A stretch of 54,719 bases of DNA from an uncultured Hungatella sp. (GCA_910577935.1 CAJTOT010000026.1:762-55480); one strand, 5' to 3'. Numbered from the stretch's first letter, positions 42,861 through 52,303 are shown. Program-made: numbers and translations. The notes: a model not told the origin generated them from the letters alone.

Positions 42861-44771
42861 ATGGCACGTAGCAAAAAAGAACTGGGAACCGGATTCATCA
42901 CAGAAACTGACCGATATCTCTTCGGGGAAGGAACCCACTATGAGATTTACAAGAAACTAGGAGCTCATCCAAAGACTTACCGCAGAAAAGAGGGCATGTA
43001 TTTCGCTGTGTGGGCGCCTCATGCCCAGTCTGTCAGCGTGGTGGGCGATTTCAACAACTGGAATCCTGATGCCACTCCCATGGCGGTTCTGGACACCTCC
43101 GGCATCTACGAAGTATTTGTGCCGGGGCTTGGAGCGGGTCAGCTGTACAAGTACGCCATCACCACCACAGACGGAAAAGTGCTTTTCAAGGCTGATCCTT
43201 ACGCCTTTGAGGCAGAATACCGCCCCGGCACCGCTTCCATCACAGCCGACATCTCCGGTTTTGCCTGGAAGGACGACGCCTGGATGCAGAAGAGAAAAGA
43301 GACGGATCTTTTGTCCTCCCCCCTCTCCATCTACGAGGTTCACTTAGGCTCCTGGAAGAAGCAGAACCGGGAGGAAAAGGATGGATATTACACCTACATA
43401 GAAGCCGCCCACGAGCTGGCAGACTATGTGAAAAACATGGGTTACACCCACATAGAGCTCATGGGTATCGCGGAACACCCCTTTGACGGTTCCTGGGGCT
43501 ATCAGGTGACAGGGTACTATGCCCCCACTTCCCGCTACGGCACGGCCAAAGAGTTCATGTATTTCGTCAACTACATGCACAAAAAAGGCATCGGCGTCAT
43601 TCTGGACTGGGTTCCCGCCCATTTTCCCAAAGATGCCCACGGACTGGCGGACTTCGACGGCCAGCCCCTTTATGAATACGCGGATTCCAGAAAGGGCGAG
43701 CACCCTGACTGGGGAACCAAGGTGTTCGACTACGAGAAGCACGAGGTGTCCAACTTCCTTATCTCCAACGCCCTGTACTGGATCGAACAATACCACATCG
43801 ACGGACTGAGGGTGGATGCCGTCGCCTCCATGCTGTATCTGGACTACGGACGTTCCGCCGGCAGCTGGATAGCCAACAAATACGGCGAGAACAAGAACCT
43901 GGAGGCCATCGAATTCTTTAAGCACCTCAACAGTATCGTGAGCCAGAGATGCAACGGGGCCATGGTCATCGCCGAGGAATCCACCGCGTGGCCCATGGTT
44001 ACAGGCAGGCCTGAGGACAACGGGCTGGGCTTTAAGTTCAAGTGGAACATGGGCTGGATGCACGATTTCCTGGAATACATGAAGCTGGACCCGTATTTCC
44101 GCAAATTCAACCACCACAAGATGACTTTCGGCATGACCTACGCAACCAGCGAGAACTTTATTCTGGTTCTGTCCCACGATGAGGTGGTTCATCTGAAATG
44201 TTCCATGATCAACAAGATGCCCGGACTGGACGATGACAAATTTGCCAATCTGAAGGTGGGCTACACTTTCATGATGGGACATCCGGGCAAGAAGCTCTTG
44301 TTTATGGGACAGGATTTCGGCCAGCTCCACGAGTGGGATGAGAAGGTCTCCCTGGACTGGTATCTGGCTGAGGAGCCGCCCCACAAGGATCTGCAGAACT
44401 ATTTCAGGGACCTGCTCCACATATACAAAAAATATCCTGCCATGTACAGCCTGGACTATGACTGGGACGGCTTCCAGTGGATCAACGCCAACGACGGCGA
44501 CCGCAGCATCTTCAGCTTTATCCGCCGTCAGAAAACCGGGAAGCAGAATCTGCTGTTTATCTGCAACTTCACGCCTGTGGCGAGACCGGACTACCGGGTA
44601 GGCGTTCCCAGGAAAGGCAGCTATGCCCTGATTCTGGATCAGACTCATGGCCTCTACAGGCCCGGCGACGAGAAAGTGACTTACCGCTCCGCCAAATCCG
44701 AGTGCGACGGACAGCCCTTCTCCTTCGCCTACCCTCTGCCCGCCTACGGTGCCGCCATATTCCGTTTCTAG
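42861..44771 (+). CDS. glgB: 1,4-alpha-glucan branching enzyme GlgB
   Basis: Makes alpha-1,6 branches in glycogen. A CBM48 domain (about 35-130, VWAPHAQSVSVVGDFNNW) precedes a GH13 barrel. Catalytic signatures are DGLRVDAVASML (nucleophile Asp), VIAEEST (acid/base Glu) and LSHDEVVH. The 636-residue length matches. GGAGG precedes the ATG. None of glgA, glgC, glgD or glgP is adjacent. Confidence 0.96.
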   Translation: MARSKKELGTGFITETDRYLFGEGTHYEIYKKLGAHPKTYRRKEGMYFAVWAPHAQSVSVVGDFNNWNPDATPMAVLDTSGIYEVFVPGLGAGQLYKYAITTTDGKVLFKADPYAFEAEYRPGTASITADISGFAWKDDAWMQKRKETDLLSSPLSIYEVHLGSWKKQNREEKDGYYTYIEAAHELADYVKNMGYTHIELMGIAEHPFDGSWGYQVTGYYAPTSRYGTAKEFMYFVNYMHKKGIGVILDWVPAHFPKDAHGLADFDGQPLYEYADSRKGEHPDWGTKVFDYEKHEVSNFLISNALYWIEQYHIDGLRVDAVASMLYLDYGRSAGSWIANKYGENKNLEAIEFFKHLNSIVSQRCNGAMVIAEESTAWPMVTGRPEDNGLGFKFKWNMGWMHDFLEYMKLDPYFRKFNHHKMTFGMTYATSENFILVLSHDEVVHLKCSMINKMPGLDDDKFANLKVGYTFMMGHPGKKLLFMGQDFGQLHEWDEKVSLDWYLAEEPPHKDLQNYFRDLLHIYKKYPAMYSLDYDWDGFQWINANDGDRSIFSFIRRQKTGKQNLLFICNFTPVARPDYRVGVPRKGSYALILDQTHGLYRPGDEKVTYRSAKSECDGQPFSFAYPLPAYGAAIFRF

Positions 44772-44799
44772 GGAATATGGCTCTGAAAAAATATCCTGC

Positions 44800-44851
44800 A
44801 ATCCCGGCTTCGGTCGTCCATCCTCCAGATGAACGTCCAAAAGCCGGGATT
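44800..44851 (+). terminator. Putative terminator after glgB
   Basis: AATCCCGGCTT (44800-44810) pairs with AAGCCGGGATT (44841-44851), with a 30-base loop and a short TTTCC tail. A long loop and weak tail make this tentative. Confidence 0.5.
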
Positions 44852-44860
44852 TCCTGTACT

Positions 44861-44880
44861 GTTCACAGGGCCCTGTGAAC
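44861..44880. repeat. Perfect 20-bp palindrome
   Basis: GTTCACAGGG followed by CCCTGTGAAC, a perfect palindrome without spacer. It lies between glgB and the response regulator gene. It has no T run, so it does not look like a terminator, and may be an operator. Confidence 0.6.
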
Positions 44881-45032
44881 CCAGCAGCATTTTCTCATTT
44901 AAAATCGACTGTAATTCTTAATAAAAATCCCTCTACCTTTTTGTCTTCTCCCGTTGTATACTGTTTCTATAATAGATAATGGGGTCAATGTCCCCCCGCG
45001 GCTTTGAACCCGCCAAAACGGAGGTGCTTTGT

Positions 45033-45734
45033 ATGCAGACTATTTTGGTTTGTGATGACGATAAACAGATTGTAGAAGCCATAGATATCTACCTGACCGG
45101 CGAGGGATTCCAGGTTATCAAGGCCTATGACGGCTACGAGGCCCTGGAGCTCTTAGAGGTCAACCAGGTGGATCTGATGATCATAGATGTGATGATGCCC
45201 GGCCTGGACGGCATAAGAACAACCTTGAAGGTGAGGGAGAACAGCAGCATCCCCATCATCATACTGTCCGCCAAGTCGGAGGATAACGACAAGATTCTGG
45301 GACTCAACATCGGGGCTGACGACTATATCACCAAGCCCTTCAACCCCCTGGAGCTGGTGGCCAGAGTCAAGTCCCACATCCGCCGTTACACCCAGTTGGG
45401 CAACCTGTCCCAGCAGAACGTGGAGAACGTGTACAAGTGCGGCGGGCTTCTCATCCACGACGACAACAAAGAGGTTTTCGTGGACGGAGATCCCATCAAG
45501 CTGACGCCTATTGAGTACAACATCCTTCTGCTCCTTGTGAAGAACGCCGGAAAGGTATTCTCCATTGATGAGATTTACGAACAGATATGGAACGAAGAGG
45601 CTATCGGGGCAGACAACACCGTGGCAGTACATATCCGTCATATACGGGAAAAGATCGAGATCAACCCCCGCGAGCCCCGGTACCTAAAGGTAGTGTGGGG
45701 CGTAGGGTACAAGATCGAGAAACAGCAGGAGTAA
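45033..45734 (+). CDS. OmpR/VanR-family response regulator
   Basis: A 233-residue regulator. The receiver (1-120) has acidic D8-D10, phospho-acceptor D52 (MIIDVMMPG) and K near 102 (YITKPFNP). The winged-helix domain (130-230) ends GVGYKIEK. The ATG at 45033 has GGAGG 8 bases upstream. A TATAAT box at 44968-44973 is the likely -10, with a weak -35. It pairs with the kinase gene 6 bp downstream. Confidence 0.93.
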   Translation: MQTILVCDDDKQIVEAIDIYLTGEGFQVIKAYDGYEALELLEVNQVDLMIIDVMMPGLDGIRTTLKVRENSSIPIIILSAKSEDNDKILGLNIGADDYITKPFNPLELVARVKSHIRRYTQLGNLSQQNVENVYKCGGLLIHDDNKEVFVDGDPIKLTPIEYNILLLLVKNAGKVFSIDEIYEQIWNEEAIGADNTVAVHIRHIREKIEINPREPRYLKVVWGVGYKIEKQQE

Positions 45735-45740
45735 CAACCC

Positions 45741-48059
45741 ATGGAGAGAGACATCTGGCCCGTAAGTTTAAAAAAACAGTTTTTGCTTCTTCTCCACGCC
45801 GCCTTCCTCCTGGTGTTCCTGTGGGGCATCTCATTTATTTATTTTAACGAAAACTATGGACGGGGGCTGAACTGGATTCAGGAGGAGTCCTACGCCGACA
45901 CCCTGTCTTTTACAGAACAGCTGGAGTCCGACGTGGAGATGATTTTCAAATATGTAAAATATAAAGACCTGTTTGAGACAGAGGGAAAGCTGGACTATAA
46001 CAAGGACATGGTCTGTGTCACCTTCTCCTCCGGCAAGACTCTCATCTACACGCTCAACGACATGGTCCGGATGGCAAAAAGCCATGGCTACTATCTGACT
46101 GACACCTTTCAGGTGGCCGGCGGTCCCGTGGTGCATGAGAGAGATACAAAAAATGCAGTCATCCCTCTCATCGAGTGGAAGACTTATGATCCCAACGCTG
46201 CAGAACACTACATGGAGCCCGGAGACGCCTACGCCACCAGGGAGGAGCTTTCTGTCGAAGTCCTCACCATGCTGGGAGAGTATTACCAGATCCAGTATAA
46301 CTATATAGACCGCCCGTCCAATCTCTATTTCCGGGTATCCTACATGGACCAGTACGGGGTGGAACGGCTCTACACCAACGCGGAACAGTACCCTTTAGAG
46401 GACTTAAAAAAACTTGGCCGCTATCTGTATCTGTCCGGCGACTCCATTCTCATCGACACCAACTTACAGTACATTCCAAAAAATATTACGTCGGAACTGG
46501 AAAATTATAATCTCTACGACAACAACAATTATTACATCATCCTCGGCCTGGACACCAGGTATCCCAACACGGACCCCTACTCCGCAGCCCACAATGTCTA
46601 CACCAGGATACGGGTAAACTACATCACAGGCCTGATCTTATTCGGCATCGGAACCGTGGGGCTGCTTGTGACTCTCGCGTATTTAAGCTGGCTGTCCGGC
46701 TACCAGACCCCGGATCGCTCTGTGGTAACCCTGGCGCATTTTGACCACATTCCCATGGAGTGCAGCCTGATTCTCGCGGTTTTCTGCCTGCTGCTCTTCC
46801 ACTTCATCATCGACAGAGCCGGGGCAAAGCTGGCCGGCCTGCTTCTCAACCAGCGGCACAGGAATTATTTTGTGGTCATGAGCCGCTGGACCTCCGCCTA
46901 TCTGGTCTGTCTTGCGGAGGGGTTCAGCCTGCTGAGACAGTATAAGGCCCACAGCCTGTGGCATGACTGCCTTCTCTGCCGTGTGTGGAGATGGTCCGTA
47001 GACGCCTTGAACGGCGCCACCTTCCCCGCCCGGACAACTGCCTGCTTTCTCGGATACGTGGCTGGCAACGGGGTTCTTGTGTCCATATGCTGTTATCTGT
47101 ACCAGAACCGGGAGCTCCTGCCAGTACCGTTTTTGTACCTGCTTCCTGTTATTGTAATGCTGTGTTTCCAGGTCTGGACATTTCTGCTCCTGTACCGGGA
47201 TTCGGCAGAGTCAGAACGGATCGCCTTCGGCATCTTCAAAATGTCCGAGGGGGATACCAGCTACAAGATCGACACCACCGGCTTCTCCGGCAAAGGGACA
47301 GGCCTTGCCCAGACCCTTAACAATATCGGAGACGGCCTCGAGACGGCTCTCCAGGAGAAGGTGAAAAGCGAGCGGCTGAAAGCCGACCTGATCACCAACG
47401 TCTCTCACGATATCAAGACGCCCCTCACTTCTATCATCAACTATGTGGATCTTCTGAAGCGTGAAAAAATCCAGGACAAAAAAATCCAGAACTACCTGGA
47501 TGTCCTGGACCAGAAATCCCAGCGCCTGAAAACACTCACCGAGGATCTGGTGGAGGCGTCCAAGGCCAGCTCCGGCAACCTGAAGCTGGAGATCGCCAAC
47601 ATTGACCTGGTGGAGCTGATCCATCAGACTAACGGAGAATTTGAAGAGAAGTTCCAGCTGCGCCATCTGGAGCTGGTCGCCGGCCTTCCTCCCGAGACAA
47701 TCCTCATAGCCGCCGACGGCCGCAGGCTGTGGCGAGTGCTGGAAAACCTGTACAACAACGCTTTCAAATATGCCATGGAACACAGCCGCGTGTATGTAGA
47801 TGTAATCAGAAAAAAAGACTATGTGTATTTCACCATAAAAAATGTGTCGGAAAATCCTTTGAACATCAATGCCGACGAGCTGACAGAGCGATTCGTGCGG
47901 GGTGACGTGGCCCGCACCACAGAGGGAAGCGGGCTGGGGCTTTCCATCGCCAAAAGCCTTACTCTCCTCCAGGGCGGAAAGTTTGATCTCTATATTGACG
48001 GAGACCTGTTCAAAGCCCAGGTGGGCTTTCCCGTCCTGTCAGAAGAGGCTTCCCAGTGA
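45741..48059 (+). CDS. Membrane sensor histidine kinase
   Basis: A 772-residue kinase. The first span is at about 12-33, followed by a ~260-residue extracytoplasmic sensor, then five or six spans (about 295-490). A HAMP-like linker leads to the dimerisation domain with phospho-His in NVSHDIKTPL. The ATPase domain has the N box LYNNAFKYAM and G box GSGLGLSIAK. It phosphorylates the adjacent response regulator. The multi-span middle is unusual and the signal is unknown. Confidence 0.9.
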   Translation: MERDIWPVSLKKQFLLLLHAAFLLVFLWGISFIYFNENYGRGLNWIQEESYADTLSFTEQLESDVEMIFKYVKYKDLFETEGKLDYNKDMVCVTFSSGKTLIYTLNDMVRMAKSHGYYLTDTFQVAGGPVVHERDTKNAVIPLIEWKTYDPNAAEHYMEPGDAYATREELSVEVLTMLGEYYQIQYNYIDRPSNLYFRVSYMDQYGVERLYTNAEQYPLEDLKKLGRYLYLSGDSILIDTNLQYIPKNITSELENYNLYDNNNYYIILGLDTRYPNTDPYSAAHNVYTRIRVNYITGLILFGIGTVGLLVTLAYLSWLSGYQTPDRSVVTLAHFDHIPMECSLILAVFCLLLFHFIIDRAGAKLAGLLLNQRHRNYFVVMSRWTSAYLVCLAEGFSLLRQYKAHSLWHDCLLCRVWRWSVDALNGATFPARTTACFLGYVAGNGVLVSICCYLYQNRELLPVPFLYLLPVIVMLCFQVWTFLLLYRDSAESERIAFGIFKMSEGDTSYKIDTTGFSGKGTGLAQTLNNIGDGLETALQEKVKSERLKADLITNVSHDIKTPLTSIINYVDLLKREKIQDKKIQNYLDVLDQKSQRLKTLTEDLVEASKASSGNLKLEIANIDLVELIHQTNGEFEEKFQLRHLELVAGLPPETILIAADGRRLWRVLENLYNNAFKYAMEHSRVYVDVIRKKDYVYFTIKNVSENPLNINADELTERFVRGDVARTTEGSGLGLSIAKSLTLLQGGKFDLYIDGDLFKAQVGFPVLSEEASQ

Positions 48060-48074
48060 TTTGTATTTTAATCT

Positions 48075-48128
48075 CAAAAAACAGGCCCCGGGAGACTGTG
48101 TTCTGTGTGAACCACAGCCTCCCGGGGC
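48075..48128 (-). terminator. Terminator of the riboflavin operon
   Basis: GCCCCGGGAG (48085-48094) pairs with CTCCCGGGGC (48119-48128), with an inner CTGTG/CACAG stem. On the minus strand it is followed by six Ts (48080-48075). It lies 14 bp past the ribH stop. Confidence 0.85.
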
Positions 48129-48142
48129 AGTCACAGTTACAT

Positions 48143-48616
48143 TCACATCTGTCCCATCAGGTTCACCATCTCAACGGCGGACAGAGCGCAGTCATATCCC
48201 TTGTTGCCCGCCTTGCTTCCCGCCCTGGCGATGGCCTGCTCAATATTTTCCGTGGTAATCACCCCGAACAGCACCGGAACCCCTGTGGACAGCCCCACCT
48301 GGGCCACTCCCTTTGACACCTCATTGCACACATAGTCATAGTGGGTGGTATCTCCCCGGATCACGGCTCCCACGCAGATGACCGCGTCGTATCTGCCGGA
48401 TTTCGCCATCTTGGCAGCTGCCACCGGAATCTCAAAGGCTCCCGGAACCCATGCCGCCGTGATATTCTCCTCCTCAACACCGTGGCGTACCAGACCATCC
48501 ACGGCGCCGCCCAGCAGCTTGCTGACAATAATCTCATTAAATCTTGAGGCCACGATCCCCACCTTCATGCCCTCCGGCGCTACTACTTTTCCTTCCAGTA
48601 CCCGAATCTCTTTCAT
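48143..48616 (-). CDS. ribH: 6,7-dimethyl-8-ribityllumazine synthase
   Basis: The penultimate step of riboflavin synthesis, joining DHBP with the ribityl-aminouracil. 157 residues; RFNEIIV near 27, AWVPGAFEIP near 58 and GAVIRGDTTHYDYV with catalytic His near 91 are diagnostic. GGAGG precedes the ATG. Last gene of the operon. Confidence 0.97.
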   Translation of the reverse strand: MKEIRVLEGKVVAPEGMKVGIVASRFNEIIVSKLLGGAVDGLVRHGVEEENITAAWVPGAFEIPVAAAKMAKSGRYDAVICVGAVIRGDTTHYDYVCNEVSKGVAQVGLSTGVPVLFGVITTENIEQAIARAGSKAGNKGYDCALSAVEMVNLMGQM

Positions 48617-48717
48617 GTTGTTTCCTCCTGAAATTTTTATTTATGATTATTTTTTATTTCTAATTTTGGGGCCTTCCCGGCCTGCCGCCAGTCATTTCCG
48701 GTAATCCGGCCATAATT

Positions 48718-49929
48718 CTACACACGGATTTTCTCAAATATGTGGCCCATTTTTTCCTGTTTTGTCTTCATATAAAACGCGTCATACTGCTGGGGGACGA
48801 TCTCGATGGGGACCCTCTCCTGAATCCTCAGCCCGAAGTCTCCCAGACCGTACACCTTTAAGGGATTGTTAGTCAGAAGCCTGAGAGACTTCACCCCCAG
48901 ATCTGCCAGTATCTGAGCTCCCACCCAGTATTCCCTGAGATCCGGCGCGAACCCCAGACTGATGTTTGCCTCCACGGTATCCATGCCTTTCTGCTGGAGT
49001 TCGTATGCTTTCAGTTTGTTGATCAGACCGATTCCCCGGCCCTCCTGGCGCATGTACAGGATAATCCCCCGACCTTCCTCCTCCACCATCTCCATGGCCG
49101 TCTGAAGCTGATTGCCGCAGTCGCACCTCAGAGAGCCGAAGGTATCTCCTGTGAGGCACTCGGAATGCACTCTGCACAGAACCCCCTCCCCGTCTCCCAT
49201 GTCTCCCTTTACCAGGGCTACATGGTGCTCTCCGGTGATATCGTTGACATAACCGTATATCTGAAAATGTCCGTATTTGGTAGGCATATCTGCGCAGGCC
49301 TCCCGCACCACATGTTTCTCGTGTATCCGGCAGTAGTTCTGCAGATCTTTTATGGTGATAAACTTCAGGCCGTGGTCTTTCGCCAGCTTCCACAGACGCG
49401 GGGTGCGCATCATGGTGCCGTCGTCTTCCATGATCTCACAGCACACGCCGCACTCTTTGAGCCCTGCCAGCCGCATCAGGTCCACCGTCGCCTCTGTGTG
49501 ACCGCCTCTCACAAGCACGCCGCCTTTTCTGGCAATCAGAGGAAATACATGACCCGGTCTGCGCAGCTGTTCCGGCCTGGTGTTCTCATCTACACATTTC
49601 ATCATGGTAAAAGACCTCTCCGCCGCCGAGATGCCTGTGTCCGTGTCTATGTGGTCGACAGACACCGTAAATGCCGTGCTGTGGTTGTCGGTATTCTCCG
49701 CCACCATAGGCGGAAGCCCCAGGCGGGAAGCCAGCTCCCCGCTCATGGGAGTACAGATAAGTCCTTTGGCGCGGCACGCCATAAAGTTGATGTTCTCCTG
49801 GGTCGCAAACTGGGCGGCGCAGATCAGATCCCCCTCATTCTCTCTGTCCGGGTCGTCTGTGACCAGAATCATTTTTCCCGCCCGAAGGTCCTCAAGCGCT
49901 TCTTCGATAGTATTGTAAACCTCGCTCAT
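48718..49929 (-). CDS. ribBA: Bifunctional 3,4-DHBP synthase / GTP cyclohydrolase II
   Basis: Makes both early precursors of riboflavin. The RibB domain (1-205) has DDPDRENEGDLI and GHVFPLIARKGGVLVRGGHTEA (parts); the RibA domain (206-403) has the zinc Cys residues in HSECLTGDTFGSLRCDCG and RQEGRGIGL. 403 residues is normal. AGGAGG precedes the ATG. Confidence 0.97.
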   Translation of the reverse strand: MSEVYNTIEEALEDLRAGKMILVTDDPDRENEGDLICAAQFATQENINFMACRAKGLICTPMSGELASRLGLPPMVAENTDNHSTAFTVSVDHIDTDTGISAAERSFTMMKCVDENTRPEQLRRPGHVFPLIARKGGVLVRGGHTEATVDLMRLAGLKECGVCCEIMEDDGTMMRTPRLWKLAKDHGLKFITIKDLQNYCRIHEKHVVREACADMPTKYGHFQIYGYVNDITGEHHVALVKGDMGDGEGVLCRVHSECLTGDTFGSLRCDCGNQLQTAMEMVEEEGRGIILYMRQEGRGIGLINKLKAYELQQKGMDTVEANISLGFAPDLREYWVGAQILADLGVKSLRLLTNNPLKVYGLGDFGLRIQERVPIEIVPQQYDAFYMKTKQEKMGHIFEKIRV

Positions 49930-49983
49930 TGTCCTGTTCCTCCTTTTCCAAAACCTGGTCTATTTATGGCTTTTTATAGATCT

Positions 49984-50682
49984 TTATGACAGATATTCCC
50001 TCAGAAAATCCATGGTGAGGCTGCCAGGCGGAGCGCTCTGAGTCCCCGCAGCGCTTCCATGCGCTTCCTGAGCAGCCGCACCCGCGGCGCCTTCCCATGC
50101 CCCCAGAAGACGCTCCACATATTTTCCGACTATATCATTTTCCAGATTAACTCTATCTCCCGGGCTTTTTCTTAAAAGGGTAGTCTCTTCTCCCGTGTGA
50201 GGTATCACCGACACCCGAAAATCATGGTCTGCCACCGCCGCCACCGTCAGGCTGATCCCGTCGATGCACACGGAGCCTTTCTCTACAATCAGTCTCAGAA
50301 TCTCCGGAACAGTCTCTATGGTGACCCAGACGGCATTCTCCTCTTTCTTTAGGCTGGTGATGATCCCTGTCCCGTCGATGTGGCCTGACACCAGATGCCC
50401 TCCGAACCGTCCGCCTGCCGCCATGGCGCGCTCCAGATTCACGTAATCTCCCGGATGCAGACCGCCCAGGCTGCTCCTCCGCGCGGTCTCCGCCATGACA
50501 TCTGCCGTAAACCCGTCTCTCTGGAGAGAAACCACTGTCAGACAGACCCCGTTCACCGCAATACTGTCTCCAATCTTCGTTCCCTCCAGAACTTTTTTCG
50601 CCCCTACGGCGATTTTCCCGGAATTTCCCGTGAGAGCTATGGAACGGATTCTTCCCGTCTCTTCTATAATTCCTGTGAACAT
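49984..50682 (-). CDS. ribE: Riboflavin synthase alpha chain
   Basis: Dismutates two lumazines to riboflavin. Two lumazine-binding repeats (MFTGIIEETGRI at 1, GHLVSGHIDGTG near 98). The protein is 232 residues, about 20 longer than usual, owing to an Ala/Gly-rich insert between VERLLG and MDFLREYLS at the C-terminal helix. The start overlaps the ribD end. Confidence 0.95.
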   Translation of the reverse strand: MFTGIIEETGRIRSIALTGNSGKIAVGAKKVLEGTKIGDSIAVNGVCLTVVSLQRDGFTADVMAETARRSSLGGLHPGDYVNLERAMAAGGRFGGHLVSGHIDGTGIITSLKKEENAVWVTIETVPEILRLIVEKGSVCIDGISLTVAAVADHDFRVSVIPHTGEETTLLRKSPGDRVNLENDIVGKYVERLLGAWEGAAGAAAQEAHGSAAGTQSAPPGSLTMDFLREYLS

Positions 50683-51812
50683 CTTCCCTCACCTCCCTGT
50701 TCTGCCTGGGGTAATCTGTTTTCAACCTTATAATTTATCAGAATATCCTCCCCCGTCATGGAAACCTTCTGAAGTTTCAGTTTCACAGCCTCATCCGGCC
50801 ATCTTACGCCGATGCCTTCCACCGCGGTCCTGGCCCCGGTTCCGCCGAATATTTTCGGAGCCACAAACACGTTCACTTCCTGTACGATTCCTGCGCGCAG
50901 AGCGCTGTCATTGAGCCGGGCCCCGCCTTCCAGAAGAATGCTGTCCAGCCCCTGGTCCCCAAGATATTCCATCAGCCTGCGCAGATCCACTTGGCCCCGG
51001 CTGTCCGGCAGGGAAATCACTTTTGCTCCCATGTCCTTCAGCCGCGCTTCCTTCTCCTCCATATCCGAGGTTATCTCGCCGCAGGCGATGACTGTCTGGT
51101 ACTCCCCGGCCGTCTGGCAGATCTGGCTGTTCTCCGAAATTCCAAGGCGGCTGTCGCAGATGATCCGCACCGGACTTTTCTTACCCTCTGTCCGAACGTT
51201 CAGCAGCGGGTCGTCTGCCAGCACCGTCCCGATGCCCGCCATGATCCCCATATAATTGTGGCGCAGCTCATGGACCAGGGCTCTGGATTCCTCTCCTGTT
51301 ATCCATTTGGAAGCCCCTGTCTTGGTGGCAATCTTCCCGTCGGCGGTCATGGCGTATTTCATGACCAGATAGGGGGTTTTGGTGGTGATGTAATGAAAAA
51401 ATACCGGATTCAGGCTGTCACATTCCTCTTTCATAAATCCCTCCGCCACCTCCACACCGGCCTGGCGCAGTGTCCGGATTCCTTTTCCCGCCACCTGAGG
51501 ATTAGGGTCCTTGGAACCTATGACTACTTTGGCAATCTTCTGTTCCAGTATGGCCTGGGTACACGGCGGTGTCCTCCCGAAATGGCAGCACGGCTCCAGC
51601 GTCACATACATGACGGCTCCCTCGGCCCTCTCTGTCAGAGAAGCGATGGCATTGCGCTCTGCGTGCAGTTCCCCGCATCTGGCATGATAGCCTTCCCCTA
51701 TGATCCTGCCGTCCTTTACAATCACCGCTCCCACCATGGGATTCGGGTTGGTCCAGCCTCTCCCTCTCTCGGCCAGCCTTATTGCCCGCTCCATATAATC
51801 TCTGTCTGTCAT
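50664..51812 (-). CDS. ribD: Bifunctional deaminase/reductase RibD
   Basis: Deaminates and reduces the pyrimidine intermediate of riboflavin synthesis. The deaminase domain has HAERNAI and the zinc ligands PCCHFGRTPPC; the reductase domain begins near 145. I chose the ATG at 51812 (382 residues); an ATG at 51824 has a ribosome site too close. First gene of the FMN-controlled operon. Confidence 0.95.
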   Translation of the reverse strand: MTDRDYMERAIRLAERGRGWTNPNPMVGAVIVKDGRIIGEGYHARCGELHAERNAIASLTERAEGAVMYVTLEPCCHFGRTPPCTQAILEQKIAKVVIGSKDPNPQVAGKGIRTLRQAGVEVAEGFMKEECDSLNPVFFHYITTKTPYLVMKYAMTADGKIATKTGASKWITGEESRALVHELRHNYMGIMAGIGTVLADDPLLNVRTEGKKSPVRIICDSRLGISENSQICQTAGEYQTVIACGEITSDMEEKEARLKDMGAKVISLPDSRGQVDLRRLMEYLGDQGLDSILLEGGARLNDSALRAGIVQEVNVFVAPKIFGGTGARTAVEGIGVRWPDEAVKLKLQKVSMTGEDILINYKVENRLPQAEQGGEGRCSQEL

Positions 51813-51904
51813 ATTTTCCCCCATATCTCCCTGCCATAGGTCTTCGCTTTATAAAACACAAGTTTCCTGTAAAGAACCGTGAATCCCGGGCAGCGGAACC
51901 TTCA

Positions 51905-51936
51905 CAAAAAATCCCTGTCAGAATATTCTGCAGGGA
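51905..51936 (-). terminator. Leader terminator 2 upstream of ribD
   Basis: TCCCTGTCAG (51912-51921) pairs with CTGCAGGGA (51928-51936), one bulge; followed on the minus strand by ATTTTTT. Between the riboswitch and ribD. Confidence 0.65.
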
Positions 51937-52025
51937 CTTGACTTATCTTACACTGAGTTTATGACGGCTGATTCCGTGACTTTCTTTGCAGAAATCCGGT
52001 TAATTTCGAATCCGGTTACATCCAC

Positions 52026-52063
52026 AAACAAAAGCTCTGAAACGGGAACTCCCATCTCAGAGC
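52026..52063 (-). terminator. Leader terminator 1, closest to the riboswitch
   Basis: GCTCTGA (52034-52040) pairs with TCAGAGC (52057-52063), with an inner GGG/CCC stem; followed on the minus strand by TTTTGTTT. It is the likely expression platform of the FMN riboswitch. Confidence 0.7.
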
Positions 52064-52105
52064 ATATACATTGATTCCACGGCAAACAGCCACCATATAT
52101 CAATC

Positions 52106-52214
52106 ATCTTCTTCCATCCAGACTGTACTGTCGGCTCCGGAATCTCACCGGATCAACCTTTCGGCTCGCGGGCTTTACCGCCGGTAGGGACTTGCACCCT
52201 GCCCTGAAGACTCA
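52106..52214 (-). promoter_or_regulatory. FMN riboswitch (RFN element)
   Basis: The minus strand reads AGTCTTCAGGGCAGGGTGCA, then CCCTACCGGCGGTAAAGCCC, CCGGTGAGATTCCGGAGCCG and ACAGTACAGTCTGGATGGAA, ending GAAGAT. These are the conserved RFN segments. It senses FMN and shuts off the rib operon, here probably by termination. Confidence 0.95.
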
Positions 52215-52239
52215 CTATTCACTTTCTGTTGATTTATCT

Positions 52240-52268
52240 ATCTTAGCACAGGCAACGGGGATTGTCAA
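52240..52268 (-). promoter_or_regulatory. Sigma-A promoter of the riboflavin operon
   Basis: Minus-strand TTGACA (52268-52263), a 17-base spacer and TAAGAT (52245-52240). Transcription starts just before the riboswitch. Confidence 0.85.
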
Positions 52269-52303
52269 CCGCAAATATTGGTCAACAAAGGAGGAGACCG
52301 ATA

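Noticed and set aside
43344..44840. Minus-strand open frame of 498 codons
   Set aside because: It is the antisense shadow of glgB; no ribosome site and no known domain.
44941..44973. Full sigma-A promoter for the two-component genes
   Set aside because: TATAAT is present, but the nearest TTGTCT is 21 bases away, outside the normal spacing.
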